A stretch of 64,000 bases of DNA from Mycobacterium genavense ATCC 51234 (GTDB lineage: Bacteria; Actinomycetota; Actinomycetes; Mycobacteriales; Mycobacteriaceae): NCBI RefSeq assembly GCF_000526915.1, contig NZ_JAGZ01000002.1, forward strand, positions 558,001-622,000, given 5' to 3'. Within the stretch, counting starts at the first letter, position 1. Each line of letters begins with the position of its first letter. The position numbers and the translations under genes were made by a program. Below the pieces are notes generated by a model. It made no database searches and was not told where the DNA came from. It was given only the letters and a program-made list of their open reading frames with translations. Below, piece after piece: positions 38,660 through 47,841 of the stretch.

Positions 38660-39472
38660 ATGTCCGAATCCGTGCTTGCTAAGCCATCGTCCGGCGAAGG
38701 CCTGGCCGTCTCGTTGTCCGACGGCGTGCTGTCGGTGACGATCGATTGACCGGACAGCGTCAACTCGCTGACGACACCGGTGATCGCCGGGCTTGCCGAC
38801 ACGATGGAACACGCGGCCACCGATCCGCGCGTGCAGGTGGTGCGGCTGGGCGGCGCGGGTCGCGGGCTCTGCTCTGGAGCGGGCATCGGCGCCGACGACA
38901 TGTCCGCCAGTGGCGGCGCTCCGCCGAACGAGATCATCCTGGAGATCAACCGGCTGATCCGCGCCATCACCACGCTGCCGCACCCGGTGGTCGCCGTCGT
39001 GCAGGGGCCGGCCGCGGGCGTCGGCGTTTCCATCGCTTTGGCCTGTGACATCGTATTGGCTTCCGAGAAAGCATTTTTCATGCTCGCCTTCACCAAGATC
39101 GGGCTGATTCCCGACGGCGGCGCGTCGGCGTTGGTGGCCGCGGCGATCGGGCGGATCCGCGCGATGCGCATGGCGCTGCTGGCCGAACGGCTGCCGGCCG
39201 CCGAGGCGTTTGCCGCCGGCCTGGTGACCGCGGTCTATCCGGCCGAGGAGTTCGACGCCGAAGTGGACAAGGTGATTTCGGCGCTGCTGAGCGGCCCGGT
39301 GGTGGCGTACGCCAAGACCAAGGATGCGATCAACGGGGCCACCCTGACCGAACTGGACGCCGCGCTGCAGCGCGAGTTTCGCGGGCAGTCGATCTTGTTG
39401 CGCTCGGCCGACTTACGCGAGGGCACGACGGCTTTCCAGCAGCGCCGCACACCGAATTTCACCGACCGCTAG
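38660..39472 (+). pseudogene. Enoyl-CoA hydratase/isomerase with a single in-frame stop
   Basis: [20 protein letters not shown] leads to TID, a TGA at 38747-38749, then [20 protein letters not shown] in the same frame. The crotonase core follows (oxyanion residues near [13 protein letters not shown] and [20 protein letters not shown]). CGA (Arg, as in the usual RPDSVN) to TGA is one base change. No other lesion is seen in 271 codons. Internal initiation at GTG 38780 could give a shortened protein lacking the first strands. Confidence 0.85.
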
Positions 39473-39541
39473 ACGCTTAACCGCCGCCGAAGCGGCAATC
39501 CTTCCTTGATCGGTCCGAACCGGCGGGACGGGAAGGAAGCC

Positions 39542-40881
39542 ATGCACTGTCTGGTGACCGGGGCGACCGGCTACATCGGTGCTCGATTGGTGCCGCGTCT
39601 GCTCGACGACGGCCACCACGTGCGGGCGCTGGCCCGTGACCCGGGCAAGCTGGCCGACGTGCCCTGGCGCGACCAGATCGAGGTGGCGCGCAGCGACCTC
39701 GGCGACGTCGAATTGCTGATCGAGGCGTTCGCCGGCGTGGACGTCGTCTACTACCTGGTCCACTCGATGGGGACGGCGAAGAATTTCGCCGACGAGGAGA
39801 GCCGCTCGGTCCGCAACGTGGTGACGGCCGTGCGCCGCGGCGGCGTGCGCCGCATCGTGTACCTGTCCGGGCTGCACCCGGACGACAGCGGGCTCTCGCC
39901 GCATCTCGAGTCACGCAAGGCCGTCGGCGACGCGCTGATCGACTCGGGGATCGAGACGCTGGTGCTGCAGGCCGGTGTGGTGATCGGTTCGGGGTCGGCC
40001 TCGATCGAGATGATCCGGCATCTCACCGAGCGGTTGCCGGTGATGACCACGCCGAAATGGGTGCACAACAGGATTCAGCCCATCGCGGTGCGCGACGTGC
40101 TCCACTACCTGGTCGCCGCGGCGACCGCACCGGTGACCTCGCCGCGCACCTGGGATATCGGCGGGCCCGACGTGCTGGAGTAGGGCGACATGATGCGGGT
40201 CTACGCCGAGGTCGCCGGCCTGCACCGCCGCTACCTGTTCGTGTTGCCGTTCCTGACCCCGGCGATCACCAGCCTGTGGGTGGGAACCGTCACCCCGATC
40301 CCGTCCGGCCTGGCTCGGCCCCTGGTCGAATCGCTGGAATGCGATGCGGTGATGCGCAATTCGGACATCGACACGATCATCGACCCGCCGCCGGACGGCC
40401 TGATCCCCTACCGGCAGGCCGTCTCGCTGGCGCTGAATCGGTCGACACCGGGCTCGCCGCGCGCCAGCTGGGACTCGTCGCGCTCGGAGCCGGCCGAGTC
40501 GCTGCCCAGCGACCCGGACTGGGCTGGCCAAATCGTCCACACCGACGTGCGGACGATTTCGACAACCGCAGCTCCCCAACGCGTTTGGAAGGCGGTGCAG
40601 CAAACCGCGGGCGACCAAGCAGGGTGGTCCGTCGTCGAGAGCGAACCCGGAAGCACGCTTCGGCTGCAGTCCCGGATGCGGGCACGCGGAACCGGGTGGC
40701 TAGAAATGACGGTCACGCCGCAGGACGGCGGCAGCACCTACACCCAGCGGGCCTGCTTTGCGCCGGCCGGCGTGCGGGGGGGCCGGCGTGCGGGGGGCGG
40801 CTGTACTGGTATCTGACGCGACCACTGCGTGCCGCCGAGCTAGCTACGTTGGCACGCAACGTGATTGGTAACAACGGCTAG
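39542..40881 (+). pseudogene. NAD(P)-binding SDR with DUF2867-like C-terminal domain, two lesions
   Basis: The N-terminal half is an atypical SDR (MHCLVTGATGYIGARLVPRL, with VVYYLVHSMG). An in-frame TAG at 40181-40183 follows GPDVLE, where YGDMMRVYAEVAG would be expected. The C-terminal SRPBCC/DUF2867-like half then continues in frame until a 16-bp tandem duplication (40766-40797) shifts RLYWYLTRPLRAAELATLAR out of frame. A paralogue of the SDR half is intact at 41597. The stop shares CTAG with the convergent CPBP gene. Confidence 0.8.
40766..40797. repeat. 16-bp perfect tandem duplication
   Basis: GCCGGCGTGCGGGGGG occurs twice head to tail inside the codons for APAGVRGRLYW. The total excess over the expected coding sequence is 17 bases, so one extra G accompanied the duplication. 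Confidence 0.93.
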
Positions 40882-41600
40882 ACACCGAACATCGGCGGCA
40901 ACGCCAGCACCATGATCAGTCCCCAGAAAAAGTGGGTCAGCGCCGGAGCCAACACGCCGCCGCTGGCGCGCCGCTCCACCGCGCACACGGTGCCCAGGAT
41001 GACCGCGGCGAAGCCGAGCATCGGGTTGCCACTGGACAAGGTCGCGCACAGATACAGCAGGGTCGAAATCGCCACTGGCGCATGCCGACCCTGCGCGGTG
41101 TACAGCGCACCCCGGAAGAACACCTCCTCGGCGATCCCGTTGATCAGGGTGATCAGGACAACCAGCCAAAACGATCCGTGGTGGGCGAACTGCAGCACCC
41201 GGGCGATCAGCGCGACGACGGGCGGGATTTCGCGGGCGATCAGTCCGCCGACCACGAAGACGCCGCCGAGCAACAGACCGATCGCCGTGCCGCTGATCAC
41301 CGGGCGCTGATTGCGGCCCCGCCAGTTGATGCCACCCAGATGCAGCGGGCCGGACAGGAATCCGCCACCGATCCACACCGCCGCCAAGACCAGGGTCAGC
41401 CAATAGAAGCTAGACTCACCGGGCGTGCGGCGCAGCGAAAAGCCCAGCACCCCAGCGCCGATCACCAGCGTGAGCGCCACGACGACACGGCGTCGCCGCA
41501 CCACCGACGGTGGTTCATGATGCGGCACAGCGACATTCGTGATGGCGCGACGCAGCTCGGAGAACACGCTGGTGTGGTACGGGCGGGTGGCCTGGCTCAT
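40878..41600 (-). CDS. CPBP family intramembrane protease
   Basis: The 240-residue polytopic membrane protein has the CAAX/CPBP signature EEVFFRGAL (Glu-Glu plus Arg) and further helices with a downstream His (ALTHFFWGL). It probably cleaves within the membrane; the substrate is unknown. The ATG overlaps the stop of the upstream SDR gene (ATGA), and its own stop shares CTAG with the convergent pseudogene. Confidence 0.87.
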   Translation of the reverse strand: MSQATRPYHTSVFSELRRAITNVAVPHHEPPSVVRRRRVVVALTLVIGAGVLGFSLRRTPGESSFYWLTLVLAAVWIGGGFLSGPLHLGGINWRGRNQRPVISGTAIGLLLGGVFVVGGLIAREIPPVVALIARVLQFAHHGSFWLVVLITLINGIAEEVFFRGALYTAQGRHAPVAISTLLYLCATLSSGNPMLGFAAVILGTVCAVERRASGGVLAPALTHFFWGLIMVLALPPMFGV

Positions 41601-42739
41601 GCCGGGCGCACTTTCGGGGTGAGGGCGAGCATGATGTCGAGACCAGTGCGCACTGCTCCGGCAACGGGACCGGGCACCATGTTGACCAGCTTCAGCGTGG
41701 GTCGCGCGATGGGCGGGGTGACCGCCCGCGCCAGGCGCCGGATGCGCAGCGCGTCCCCACCGGCCCATCCGGGATCCGTGTCGGCCAGATGATGCGGATC
41801 GGTCAGCGCGTTGACCGGCCGGGGTCTGCCGTTGAAGGTCAGCGCCCGGCCGATGGCGTCCTCGACGCCCAGCAGACCGCCGGGCGGGTCGGGCACCCGA
41901 CCGCGCAGCCCGTCGGCGGACGCGACCATCGGATGATCCAGCGACTGCACCAGGTCGCCGGCCAGTCTCGGCGGTACGGGCAGCGCCAGCCCGGTGACCA
42001 GTGACGCCAGCGCGGTATCGACCCTGCCGACCGGCAGTGCGGTGTGCCACCTGCCGGAGATGCGCGCGTACGTCTTGAGTAGCTCCCGATAGGACGTGGT
42101 GTCGGGGCCGGCGATGTCGTAGGCGCCGGCGGGCACGCGCTCGGGGTTGGCCGCGGCCAGCAGATAGTGCAGCACGTCGCGGATCGAGATCGGGTCGATC
42201 GGATTGTCCATCCAACTCGGCACCGGCAACAGCGGGAACCGGTCCCCGACGTAGCGCATCATCTCGAACGATGTCGAACCGGCGCCGATGATCATCGCGG
42301 CGCCCAGCCACACCAGTTCCGGGCCGTCGGCGAGGGTCAGGGCGTCGGCCACCTCGGCCCGGCTGGCCAGATGGTCGGACAGCCCCCCGCCGGACGGCAC
42401 GAAGCCGCCCAGGTACACGATGCGCCGCACCCCGGCGTCGCGGGCGGCCGCCGCGACGTTGGCGGCCGCCGCCTGATCGGCGTCGCGGAAGTGGGGCTGA
42501 CCGATGGCGTGCACCAGGTAATAGAGCACGTCGATCGGGCCCGCGGCGTCCAGCGCCGCCTGCGCCGATACCGGATCCGCGGCGTCCAGCCGGAGCGGGG
42601 CAACGTCGTCGAACCAACCGAAGCGCTTGAGCCGCGCAGGGTTTCGGGTGGCGGCTACCACCTGGTGTCGATTCGCAAGCAACGCCGTGACCAGGCGCGA
42701 TCCCACATAGCCACTGGCACCGGTGACCAGAATCCGCAT
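41597..42739 (-). CDS. Atypical NAD(P)-binding SDR protein
   Basis: The 380-residue protein begins MRILVTGASGYVGSRLVTAL, with DVLYYLVHAIG and SIRDVLHYLLAAA, the same layout as the broken gene at 39542. The C-terminal 150 residues lack a recognised domain. The substrate is unknown. It is divergent from the type III polyketide synthase gene, with 148 bases between, and is the first gene of a pair with the CPBP protease. Confidence 0.83.
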   Translation of the reverse strand: MRILVTGASGYVGSRLVTALLANRHQVVAATRNPARLKRFGWFDDVAPLRLDAADPVSAQAALDAAGPIDVLYYLVHAIGQPHFRDADQAAAANVAAAARDAGVRRIVYLGGFVPSGGGLSDHLASRAEVADALTLADGPELVWLGAAMIIGAGSTSFEMMRYVGDRFPLLPVPSWMDNPIDPISIRDVLHYLLAAANPERVPAGAYDIAGPDTTSYRELLKTYARISGRWHTALPVGRVDTALASLVTGLALPVPPRLAGDLVQSLDHPMVASADGLRGRVPDPPGGLLGVEDAIGRALTFNGRPRPVNALTDPHHLADTDPGWAGGDALRIRRLARAVTPPIARPTLKLVNMVPGPVAGAVRTGLDIMLALTPKVRPA

Positions 42740-42863
42740 ATCCTTGACCCTATCCCGGACGGACTGCGCCTAAACCCAAACGCCCGAGCCGCGCGAACAC
42801 ATGCGTCCGGACGGCAGAAATGACCGGTGGTCATCGTCACAGCGAGTTAGGGTGAACGTAGTT

Positions 42864-42881
42864 ACTTACGGTGCCGTAAGT
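42864..42881. promoter_or_regulatory. Perfect palindromic operator before the type III PKS gene
   Basis: ACTTACGGTGCCGTAAGT has two 8-bp arms around TG. It ends 6 bases before the PKS ATG, so bound protein would block transcription or initiation. The shape suits a TetR-family repressor. No matching half is seen elsewhere in the window. Confidence 0.7.
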
Positions 42882-42887
42882 CGATAC

Positions 42888-43991
42888 ATGAACACCATCA
42901 CAGGGGGCAGTTCGGCAACGCTCGAACTGAGTACAACGACTACCGTCACCGATCCAACCGTCTCGGCAGTATCCGTGCAGTTCCCGCACACCTATCACCC
43001 GCAAGAAGCAATCATCGACCGGCTGAGCGATGTGCTCGGTCCACACTTCCGGCGCTTCGCCCTCTCCAGCGGCGTCGAGCACCGTCACCTCGCAGTGCCG
43101 ATGGATCGCGTGGAGGCGTTCAGCGGTTTCACCGAGGCGAACGAGGCTTATCTGGAAGTGGCCCTCGATATCAGTGAGCGGGCACTGCTCACCGCGCTTG
43201 ACGAGGCCAAGGTCAAGCCGGCGGACCTCGACATCGTCTTCTCGACGACGGTCACCGGTTTGGCCGTGCCGTCCCTCGAGGCGCGGCTGGCGGGCCGGGT
43301 CGGGCTGCGCCCGGATGTTAAGCGCGTCCCGTTGTTCGGCTTGGGTTGCGCGGCGGGCGCCGCCGGGGTGGCCCGCATGCACGATTACTTGCGCGCGTTT
43401 CCCGACCAGGTGGCAGCGCTGCTGGCGGTGGAACTGTGCACCCTGACGATTCAGCGCAACGACCACTCGGTGGCCAATCTGGTGGCCACCAGCCTGTTCG
43501 GCGACGGCGCCGCTGCCGTCGTCGTCAAGGGCGCCGGGCGCGCCGGTGCAAAAAGCCGTGGCCCTCGGGTGCTGGCCACCCGAAGCCGGCTCTATCCCGA
43601 CACCGAAGAGGTGATGGGCTGGAAGATCGGCAGCGAGGGCTTCCGGCTCGTGTTGTCCGCCGATGTGGTCAACGTCGTGCAGAAGTATCTGGGTGAGGAC
43701 GTCCGCAAATTCCTGGCCGATCACGGGCTCACACCGCAGGACATATCCAGGTGGGTTTGCCACCCCGGCGGTCCGGCCGTGATCGATGCTATCGAGGAAG
43801 TGTTCGACCTGCCCGGTGACGCGCTGGTTCGCACTCGAAACTCGTTGCGCGACAATGGAAACTTGTCGTCGGTGTCGGTGCTGGACGTGCTTCGGGCCCA
43901 CCTGGCCGATCCACCGCCGCCGGGTTCGGTCGGTCTGATGATCGCGATGGGTCCGGCCTTCTGTTCCGAGCTCGTTCTGCTGGCCTGGTAG
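42888..43991 (+). CDS. Type III polyketide synthase (chalcone synthase-like)
   Basis: The 367-residue thiolase-fold enzyme has the triad: Cys 154 in LFGLGCAAGAAG, His in VCHPGGPAV and Asn in RDNGNLSSVSVLDV. It extends an acyl starter with malonyl-CoA or methylmalonyl-CoA. It is followed by an isoprenylcysteine-methyltransferase-like gene and a flavoprotein oxygenase gene. This is the order of Streptomyces srsABC (alkylresorcinol quinones) and of the M. smegmatis polyketide-quinone locus. The start at 42888 follows the operator; no canonical ribosome-binding site is visible. Confidence 0.92.
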   Translation: MNTITGGSSATLELSTTTTVTDPTVSAVSVQFPHTYHPQEAIIDRLSDVLGPHFRRFALSSGVEHRHLAVPMDRVEAFSGFTEANEAYLEVALDISERALLTALDEAKVKPADLDIVFSTTVTGLAVPSLEARLAGRVGLRPDVKRVPLFGLGCAAGAAGVARMHDYLRAFPDQVAALLAVELCTLTIQRNDHSVANLVATSLFGDGAAAVVVKGAGRAGAKSRGPRVLATRSRLYPDTEEVMGWKIGSEGFRLVLSADVVNVVQKYLGEDVRKFLADHGLTPQDISRWVCHPGGPAVIDAIEEVFDLPGDALVRTRNSLRDNGNLSSVSVLDVLRAHLADPPPPGSVGLMIAMGPAFCSELVLLAW

Positions 43992-44024
43992 CCCGGGAAG
44001 CGTGATCCACGAGATAGTGGTGTC

Positions 44025-44525
44025 ATGTATTACCTGCTGATCCTCGCGGTCGGGGTCGAACGGATCGTCGAGCTGGTGCAGTCAAACCGGAATGCGCAAT
44101 GGTCTTTTGCCCAGGGCGCCAAGGAGTTTGGCCGGCCACACTACGTCGTGATGGTCGTGATTCACACCGCGCTGCTGGTGGGCTGCCTCGTCGAACCGTG
44201 GGCCGGCCACCGGCCGTTCATTCCGTGGCTGGGCTGGCCGACGCTGGCCATCGCGGCGGCCAGTCAGGTGCTGCGCTGGTGGTGCATCACCACGTTGGGC
44301 CGGCGGTGGAACACCAGGGTGATCGTGTTACCGGAGGCGCCGCTGGTGCGGCGGGGGCCCTACCGGTGGCTGCACCACCCGAACTATGTTGCGGTGGTGG
44401 CCGAAGGGTTCGCCTTACCGCTGATCCATACGGCGTGGCTGACCGCGGCGACGTTCACCGTCGCCAACGCGATCCTGCTCACGGTGCGTATCCGGGTGGA
44501 GAACTCCGCGTTGGGTTACACATGA
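44025..44525 (+). CDS. Isoprenylcysteine carboxyl methyltransferase-like membrane methyltransferase
   Basis: The 166-residue membrane protein has about four helices and the ICMT signature GPYRWLHHPNYVAVVAEGFA near residue 106, which holds SAM. In SrsB the same fold methylates a phenolic lipid rather than isoprenylcysteine, and the flanking genes suggest that role here. It starts 33 bases after the PKS gene. The M. tuberculosis homologue Rv1139c exists without an adjacent PKS gene (from memory). Confidence 0.87.
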   Translation: MYYLLILAVGVERIVELVQSNRNAQWSFAQGAKEFGRPHYVVMVVIHTALLVGCLVEPWAGHRPFIPWLGWPTLAIAAASQVLRWWCITTLGRRWNTRVIVLPEAPLVRRGPYRWLHHPNYVAVVAEGFALPLIHTAWLTAATFTVANAILLTVRIRVENSALGYT

Positions 44526-44557
44526 GCGGCCGTGCCGCGACGATGAGTTGGGGCACG

Positions 44558-44612
44558 CTCCCACGAGTGGGAGGTACCCCCACCCGCGTGCGGAGGGACG
44601 ACGCGAGGAGGA
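44558..44612. repeat. GC-rich intergenic inverted-repeat element
   Basis: CTCCCAC-GA-GTGGGAG forms a hairpin, flanked by CACGC and GCGTG that can pair outside it, between the methyltransferase and flavoprotein genes. I have an impression that similar sequence recurs in M. avium complex intergenic regions, so it may be a dispersed (MIRU-like) element. No second copy is seen in this window. Confidence 0.4.
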
Positions 44613-44624
44613 GGAGCGGCGCTC

Positions 44625-44644
44625 ATGTCTTATGATGTCTTATG
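44625..44644. repeat. 10-bp tandem duplication of the flavoprotein start region
   Basis: ATGTCTTATG occurs twice. The first ATG reads MSYDVL then stop; the second (44635) opens the full gene. The purine-rich GAGGAGGAG site now lies 10 bases further from the productive start than from the decoy ATG. Confidence 0.9.
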
Positions 44645-45648
44645 ACGCGGACCTGCTGATCGTCGGCGGCGGCCCCGGCGGGCTCGCCACCGCGTTGCAC
44701 GCGCGCCGACACGGGCTTTCGGTGATCGTGGCCGAACCGCGCGAGGACCCGATCGACAAGGCGTGCGGTGAGGGGCTGATGCCCGGCGGCCTGGCCGAGC
44801 TGACGTCGCTCGGCGTCGACCCGGCCGGTATGCCGTTTCACGGCATCGCCTATGTCAGCGAGCGGCGCCGCGCCGAGGCCCTGTTTCGCACCGGGCCGGG
44901 CCGCGGTGTGCGGCGCACCACGCTGCACGCCGCCCTTGAGGCACGCGCGAAAGAGCAAGAGACCGAATGGGTTCGCACCAAGGTGACCCGCGTCGAGCAG
45001 GACGCCCATGGCGTGACCGCGGCCGGCGTTCGCGCGAAGTTTCTGGTCGGCGCGGACGGGCTGCACTCGACGGTGCGGCGCTGCGTCGGTATCAAGGCGA
45101 CGGCCGGAAAGCCGCGGCGTTACGGCGTGCGTTGGCATTTCACGGTGCCGGCCTGGTCGCAGTTCGTCGAGGTGTACTGGTCTCGGTTGGGTGAGGCCTA
45201 CGTGACACCGGTGGAGCCGGATCTGGTCGGCGTGGCGATCCTGTCGCAGGGCCGGCCCGACCTGGACTGGTTCCCCCGGCTGGCCCGGCACCTCGACGGA
45301 GCACACCGCGGGCACGCCCGGGGTTGCGGCCCACTGCGCCAGGTGGTTTCGCGTCGCGTCGCGGGCCGGGTGTTGCTGGTGGGCGACGCGGCCGGCTACG
45401 AGGACGCGCTGACCGGCGAGGGCGTCAGCCTGGCCGTCAAACAGGCCGCGGCGGCGGTCGACGCCATCGTCAACGAGACCCCGGCGGCGTATGAGAAGGC
45501 GTGGCACCGGGTTACCCGCAACTACCGACTGCTGACCCGGGCGGTGGTGCTGGCCAGCACGCCGCGCGCGACGCGGCGTGCGATCGTGCCGGCCTGCGAA
45601 CGCCTACCCGCGGTGTTCGGCTTCGGGGTCAACGTTCTGGCGAGCTAG
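44635..45648 (+). CDS. FAD-dependent monooxygenase/oxidoreductase (SrsC-like)
   Basis: The 337-residue flavoprotein has the dinucleotide motif LLIVGGGPGGLATALHARR at its N-terminus and LLVGDAAGYEDALTGEGVS, the second FAD motif. In SrsC-type enzymes it hydroxylates the resorcinol ring to give a quinone. The start is taken at the second copy of the duplicated 10-mer. The stop shares CTAG with the convergent enoyl-CoA hydratase gene. It is the Rv1138c equivalent (from memory). Confidence 0.85.
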   Translation: MSYDADLLIVGGGPGGLATALHARRHGLSVIVAEPREDPIDKACGEGLMPGGLAELTSLGVDPAGMPFHGIAYVSERRRAEALFRTGPGRGVRRTTLHAALEARAKEQETEWVRTKVTRVEQDAHGVTAAGVRAKFLVGADGLHSTVRRCVGIKATAGKPRRYGVRWHFTVPAWSQFVEVYWSRLGEAYVTPVEPDLVGVAILSQGRPDLDWFPRLARHLDGAHRGHARGCGPLRQVVSRRVAGRVLLVGDAAGYEDALTGEGVSLAVKQAAAAVDAIVNETPAAYEKAWHRVTRNYRLLTRAVVLASTPRATRRAIVPACERLPAVFGFGVNVLAS

Positions 45649-46448
45649 CGCGCCTTCCAGACCGGCTCCCGCTTCTCGGCGAACGCCAGCGGTCCTTCCT
45701 TGGCGTCCTCCGATTTGCTCAGGATTCGCATTTCGTCGAAAGTGTGCTCCCAGAACGGCTTTTCACCGCTGATGACGCCGTCGGCGGCGCCGTAGGCGAT
45801 ACGCTTGCTGGCCTGCACCGACAGCGGCGCGTTGCCGGTGATGCGCGCCGCCATCGCCAGGGCCGCGTCGAGCACCGAGCCCTCCTTGACGACCTGGTTG
45901 ACCAGGCCCCACTCCCAGGCGTCGGACGCGGTCATCGGCTCGCCCGTCAACAGCAGTTCCATCGCCACCTTGCGGGGCAGCTGATCGACTATCCGGAAGA
46001 CGCCGCCGGCTGCGGCGATCAGCCCGCGTTTGACTTCGGGCAGACCGAATTTGGCGAGTTCGTGCGCGACTACCAGGTCACTGGCCAACGCCAGCTCGGT
46101 GCCGCCACCCAGCGCGGTGCCGTTGACCGCTGCGATCGTCGGCTTGTCGATGAAGTGCTGCACATAGCCGGCGAAACCCCAGTCCGCGCGGTCGGGGTGA
46201 TAGATGTTCTCCCAGCGGGCGATCGCCTTGAGATCGGCTCCGGCACAAAACGACTTGTCGCCGGCGCCGGTGATCACCACGGCCCGCACCTCGGGGTCGG
46301 TGTGTGCCTCTTCCAGCGCGTCCCCGACGCCGATGCTGACCGCCGCGTTGATCGCGTTGCGCGCCTCGGGCCGGTTGGTGGTGATGACCATCACGTTGCC
46401 GCGGCGCTCGACCAGCACCGCCGGCGCGGCACCGTCAGCGTCCGTCAC
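45645..46448 (-). CDS. Enoyl-CoA hydratase/isomerase
   Basis: The 267-residue crotonase has the oxyanion-hole segments KSFCAGADLKAI and AAVNGTALGGGTELALASD, and a catalytic Glu position in FGLPEVKRGL. The start is GTG at 46448, overlapping the thiolase stop as GTGA. Together with the thiolase it forms a short beta-oxidation pair; this gene is intact while the thiolase is broken, though its translation is normally coupled to it. Confidence 0.9.
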   Translation of the reverse strand: MTDADGAAPAVLVERRGNVMVITTNRPEARNAINAAVSIGVGDALEEAHTDPEVRAVVITGAGDKSFCAGADLKAIARWENIYHPDRADWGFAGYVQHFIDKPTIAAVNGTALGGGTELALASDLVVAHELAKFGLPEVKRGLIAAAGGVFRIVDQLPRKVAMELLLTGEPMTASDAWEWGLVNQVVKEGSVLDAALAMAARITGNAPLSVQASKRIAYGAADGVISGEKPFWEHTFDEMRILSKSEDAKEGPLAFAEKREPVWKAR

Positions 46449-47589
46449 AGCAGCTCCACAATGGTGGCGTTGGCCTGGCCACCACCTTCGCACATCGTCT
46501 GCAGACCGTAGCGAATTCCCTTGTCCCACATGTGGTAGAGCAGCGTGGTCATGATCCGCGCACCGGAGTCGCCGAGCGGGTGACCGAGCGCGATCGCACC
46601 GCCGTTGGAGTTCAGCTTCTTCTCGTCGGCGCCGATGTCCTTCAGCCATGCCAGCGGAACGGGCGCGAACGCCTCGTTGACCGCGTAGGCCCCGATGTCG
46701 CCGATGGACAGGCCGGAGCGCTTCAGCACCTTCTGGGTGGCCGGGATGGGCGCGGTCAGCATGATGACCGGGTCGGCTGCGGCCAGAGTGGCGGTGTGCA
46801 CCCTCGCAATTGGCTTGAGAACCAAGTCTTTGCCTTCTCGGCCGACATGAACAGCAGTGCGGCCGCGCCGTCGGAGATCTGCTAGGAGTTACCGGCGTGG
46901 ATCACGCCGTCCTCCTTGAACGCCGGCTTCAGCGAGGCCATCTTCTCCATCGGGGTGCCGCGCCGGATGCCCTCGTCCTTGAGTATGACGTTGTCGTCGG
47001 GGTCCTTAATGCCGACGATCTGGTCATCGAATGCGCCGGAATCCTGTGCGGCGGCGGCCTTTTCGTGAGAGTCGAGGGAGAACTGGTCGAGCGCGGTGCG
47101 GTCGAAGCCCCACTGCTCGGCGATCATCTCCGCGCCCAGGCCCTGGTTGGGCGTCTTGTGGTATCGATCCTTGAAGCCCTGCGGATACGGGTTGCCGCCG
47201 TTGGCCAGCGATGCCCCCATCGGCGTGCGCGACATCGACTCCACACCGCCGGCGACGACGACGTCGTAGTGTCCGGCCACCACGCCGGCCGCGGCGAAGT
47301 GGATGGACTGCTGGCTGGATCCGCACTGGCGGTCGACGGTCACACCCGGGACGGTCTCGGGCCAACCGGCGGTCAACAGTGCTGTGCGGCCGACGTCGAG
47401 GGCCTGCTCGCCGGCTTGCATCACGCAGCCCCAGATCACGTCGTCGACGATTTCGGGGTCGATGCCGGCCCTGGTGGCCAGTCCGTTGAGCACCTGCGCA
47501 GACAGCTCGGCGGGGTGCACCCCGGAAAGTCCCCCGTTGCGCTTGCCGATGGGTGAGCGCACGGCCTCGACGATGACGGCTTCAGGCAT
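46445..47589 (-). pseudogene. Acetyl-CoA acetyltransferase (thiolase), stop codon and frameshift
   Basis: The N-terminal 235 residues are normal (MPEAVIVEAVRSPIGKRNGG, acyl-Cys in DRQCGSSQQS). An in-frame TAG at 46882-46884 follows HAGNS, where another Ser is expected before QISDGAAALLF. One G is then lost near 46828, after which LKPIARVHTATLA, NEAFAPVPLA and the second active-site Cys in CEGGGQAN lie in another frame. Reconstruction gives 381 residues. A good AAAGGAGA site precedes the ATG. Confidence 0.87.
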
Positions 47590-47781
47590 GGTTGTGTCTC
47601 CTTTGACTGGTTCTTGCCTCGATTGTCAACCAAGGGGTTGGGCGGCCGGGTGCCGGGGGTCATAGGCCGCGAAGTCGCCGATGGACTCGGGCGATGCGGG
47701 TGCGTGTTTGGTGACGACACGCCGACAGACCCCGCCTCGAGCGCACCCGCGAGGCGTCGACTGTCGACCCGGGTAGAAGAC

Positions 47782-47804
47782 CGGTCGCTCAGGCCGAGCG
47801 ACCG
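47782..47804 (-). terminator. Hairpin downstream of the aldehyde dehydrogenase gene
   Basis: CGGTCGCTC, loop AGGCC, then GAGCGACCG: a 9-bp perfect stem 37 bases beyond the aldehyde dehydrogenase stop on the minus strand. The remaining bases up to the thiolase start at 47589 show nothing else I can assign. Confidence 0.6.
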
Positions 47805-47841
47805 ATCACCGAAACAGGTTCGGCGACAATGCCGTCCGGAC

